From an uncultured Clostridia bacterium (GTDB taxonomy: Bacteria > Bacillota > Clostridia > Christensenellales > UBA1242), in contig CALWTF010000003.1 in NCBI GenBank assembly GCA_944384415.1, positions 1 to 64,000 of the forward strand: a stretch of DNA of 64,000 bases. Reading direction: 5' to 3'. Below the pieces are notes generated by a model. The model was given only the letters and a program-made list of their open reading frames with translations, ran no database searches and was not told where the DNA came from. How positions within the stretch are numbered: the first letter of the stretch is position 1; every line of letters starts with the position of its first letter. Of this stretch, positions 62,181 through 64,000 are shown one piece after another. A program made the translations under genes and the position numbers.

Positions 62181-62552
62181 TTATTTGTCAGACCACAAAC
62201 CGTGTAAATTACAATAAGAATATACATTTAAAACTTCTTCGTTTTCTTTTATGTAGAATATTGCTTTGGGTTCATCTGTTGGTTTTAAATATTTTATTTG
62301 ATATCCATTTTCTGTTTCAAGAACAATCCATTGAATATAATGTTCTTCTGACATTGGGTGTAAAACCGAAGAAACAGTTACTGTAACTTCATTACCATTG
62401 ATTGAACAAGTTGGCTTATGTTTTTCTTGTGAAGCGTCTGTTGTATTTGCAACTATTTCCTCCATTTGTTCACCGCAACACATAATCTTTACCCCTGAAT
62501 TGTTAATGTATGCTATTATATTTCCACAATGTTTACATCTATAAAATTTCAT
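62181..62552 (-). CDS. Desulfoferrodoxin (superoxide reductase)
   Basis: The 123-residue 2Fe-type superoxide reductase of anaerobes. Centre I is a rubredoxin-like Cys4 site with C6, C9, C25 and C26. Centre II, the catalytic site, has His45, His65, His71, Cys114 and His117, all visible in EKHKP, VLHPM, EEHYI and YCNLHGLW. It reduces superoxide to peroxide in the cytoplasm without making oxygen. It is convergent with valS. The minus-strand leader has AAGGGG before ATG. Confidence 0.96.
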   Translation of the reverse strand: MKFYRCKHCGNIIAYINNSGVKIMCCGEQMEEIVANTTDASQEKHKPTCSINGNEVTVTVSSVLHPMSEEHYIQWIVLETENGYQIKYLKPTDEPKAIFYIKENEEVLNVYSYCNLHGLWSDK

Positions 62553-62740
62553 ATCATTACCCCTTAATTTAATTATTTATTATTTTAATTTTAATAAAAA
62601 TTTTTGTCAAATAATATTGATAAGAATGTTTTTTTAATTTTTACAATTCATATTACATATAAATTTTTATAAACTACTAGACAAACAAAATTAAAAAAGC
62701 TATACTAATATAAGTCTTATATAACTTAGGAGAAAAAAAA

Positions 62741-63481
62741 ATGAAAGTAATTGTTTTATGTGCAGGTTACGCAACTAGGCTTTATCCGTTAACTTTAAAT
62801 ACACCAAAAGCATTGTTAAAAGTTGGTAATACAAGTATACTAGACTTATTAATGAATGAATTACAAACATTACCAAATGTTAATGAAGTAAACATAGTAA
62901 CAAACTCAAAATTCTACAGTAATTTTGAAGATTGGAATAATAAAAATAACTATAATCTTACTATAAAGGTTATCGATGATGGTACAAAAACCAATGAAAC
63001 CAGATTGGGTGCAATTGGAGATATTCAATTTTGTATTGAAAAGCAGAACATTGATGATGATGTTATGGTTTTGGTAAGTGATAACTATTTCACATTCAAG
63101 TTGTCAGATTTTTATAATTATTATAAACAAAAAGACAGTGATGTAGTGTTAGCCGCAAAATTTGATGATTTGGAATATTTATCAAAGCATTTTGGTGTTG
63201 CTGTTGTTGGTGATGATGACCTTATGTTAGATATGGTTGAAAAACCTGGTAGAATTATTAGTGACACTGGTTTGTATGGTTTATATATTTTAAAGAAAAA
63301 CAGTGTTAGAAGAATTAGAGACTATCTTGATGAGGGGAATAGCCATGATGCTTTAGGTAACTTTATAAGTTGGTTACATAAAAAATCACCAGTTTATTGT
63401 TATAAATTTAAAGGTGAATGTTATGATATTGGTACACGAGAAATGTACGATACATTAAATGAGCGATTTAAAAATAATTAA
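62741..63481 (+). CDS. Nucleotidyltransferase (RmlA/glucose-1-phosphate thymidylyltransferase-like)
   Basis: The 246-residue protein starts after AGGAGAAA. The N-terminal nucleotide-binding signature VIVLCAGYATRLYPLTLNTPKALLKVG (about 3-29) and later GDNYF-type residues, EKPGR and LGxFISWLH indicate an NTP-transferase that makes nucleotide-activated sugars from sugar 1-phosphate. The next gene is a glycosyltransferase, so they probably belong to an envelope glycan pathway continuing beyond the window. The sugar cannot be told. Confidence 0.88.
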   Translation: MKVIVLCAGYATRLYPLTLNTPKALLKVGNTSILDLLMNELQTLPNVNEVNIVTNSKFYSNFEDWNNKNNYNLTIKVIDDGTKTNETRLGAIGDIQFCIEKQNIDDDVMVLVSDNYFTFKLSDFYNYYKQKDSDVVLAAKFDDLEYLSKHFGVAVVGDDDLMLDMVEKPGRIISDTGLYGLYILKKNSVRRIRDYLDEGNSHDALGNFISWLHKKSPVYCYKFKGECYDIGTREMYDTLNERFKNN

Positions 63482-63505
63482 AACAGTTATTCGACTGTTT
63501 TTTGT
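63481..63505 (+). terminator. Terminator after the nucleotidyltransferase gene
   Basis: AAAACAG / CTGTTTT stem with a TTATTCGA loop, then T. Confidence 0.78.
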
Positions 63506-63581
63506 TTTAAATAATACTTGATAAAAATGTCTAAATTTGCTATTATTGTTATTAGAAATTATTTTTAAAGGGATAAATATT

Positions 63582-64000
63582 ATGAAAGCAAAATATTCAG
63601 TTGTTGTTCCAGTTTATAATGAGCAAGAAGCAATTCCTATTTTTTATGAAGCAATATGTCCAGTTATGGATAAATTAAATGAACCTTACGAAATAGTTTT
63701 TGTAAACGATGGTAGTAAAGATAACACATTAAAGGTTTTGGAAGAACTTGCCGATAAAAACAAAAATGTTAAAGTTGTAAGTTTTTCTAGAAACTTTGGA
63801 CAGCAAGCTGCTATATTTTGTGGTTTTGAATATGCAACAGGTGAAGCGGTTGTAAGTATTGATGTTGATTTACAAGACCCTGTTGAAGTTATTCCGCTAA
63901 TGATTGAAAAATGGAAAGAAGGTTTTGATATTGTTCACGGTAAAAGGTTGAAAAGGAAAGGGGAAACCTTTTTTAAGAAAATAACATCTAAAATTTATTT
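63582..64000 (+). CDS. Family 2 glycosyltransferase, 3' end cut by window edge
   Basis: The gene starts with ATG 63582 after AAAGGGATA and is open to the window end. The visible 139 residues show the GT2 fold: YSVVVPVYNEQEAIP, then VNDGSKDNT, FSRNFGQQAA and VSIDVDLQDP with the D-x-D-type metal and nucleotide site. The N-terminal pattern resembles dolichol-phosphate mannosyltransferase and GtrB-type enzymes, which usually have C-terminal membrane helices; those are outside the window. It probably transfers a sugar to a lipid carrier. A 100-base gap follows the nucleotidyltransferase gene. Confidence 0.9.
   Translation, partial: MKAKYSVVVPVYNEQEAIPIFYEAICPVMDKLNEPYEIVFVNDGSKDNTLKVLEELADKNKNVKVVSFSRNFGQQAAIFCGFEYATGEAVVSIDVDLQDPVEVIPLMIEKWKEGFDIVHGKRLKRKGETFFKKITSKIY

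Overview
The window looks like chromosomal DNA of an AT-rich, anaerobic, endospore-forming Bacillota, most likely an uncultured Clostridia-type lineage. The evidence is SpoIVA, YlmC/YmxH, a SpoVB-type flippase, the YetF/DUF4363 pair, AddAB instead of RecBCD, NrdR, desulfoferrodoxin, AT-rich codon use, and AGGAG ribosome-binding sites with sigma-A type promoters. No phage, insertion sequence, CRISPR array or rRNA operon was seen. There is one tRNA, Gly(CCC).

Left part (1-20.9 kb): a truncated surface lipoprotein; a tandem pair of YugP-type membrane zinc peptidases; an unknown gene divergent from a possible DNA-binding protein; addB-addA recombination nuclease/helicase; a 980-residue membrane-anchored coiled-coil protein with acidic repeats; a PRC-barrel protein; an SPFH/zinc-ribbon protein; a DUF1858 protein; a LysM protein; a SpoVB/MurJ-type flippase; the ylmC-yetF-DUF4363 operon; and nrdR.

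Core part (21-37.8 kb): der-plsY, then murA-ftsQ-ftsA-ftsZ, then spoIVA (with a near-consensus sigma-E promoter), then ftsH. This joins ribosome biogenesis, phospholipid synthesis, division and spore-coat assembly. After ftsH come an unknown membrane-anchored protein, a ~185-nt 6S-like non-coding RNA candidate, an OLD-type ATPase with a degenerate Toprim region, two distantly similar unknown proteins, and metG.

Right part (37.8-64 kb): accessory and housekeeping genes. These include a 22-residue leucine-rich repeat protein, a phosphodiesterase, a GGCT-like protein, a YfcE-type phosphoesterase, tRNA-Gly, an alpha/beta hydrolase, two HAD phosphatases, and an ABC exporter behind a leader-peptide attenuator. 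They continue with a degenerate PHP protein, a CtpE-like P-type ATPase, a dUTPase-like protein, a TetR operon, an SPFH/NfeD pair, rlmN, a surface protein, cmk, valS, desulfoferrodoxin, a sugar nucleotidyltransferase and a truncated glycosyltransferase.

The two most interesting signals are non-coding. At 43835-44038 an exact set of mutually exclusive hairpins around a 23-codon ORF can mask the start of the ABC exporter, which looks like translational attenuation. At 32857-33078 a promoter, a long rod with an open central bubble, and a terminator look like a 6S RNA.
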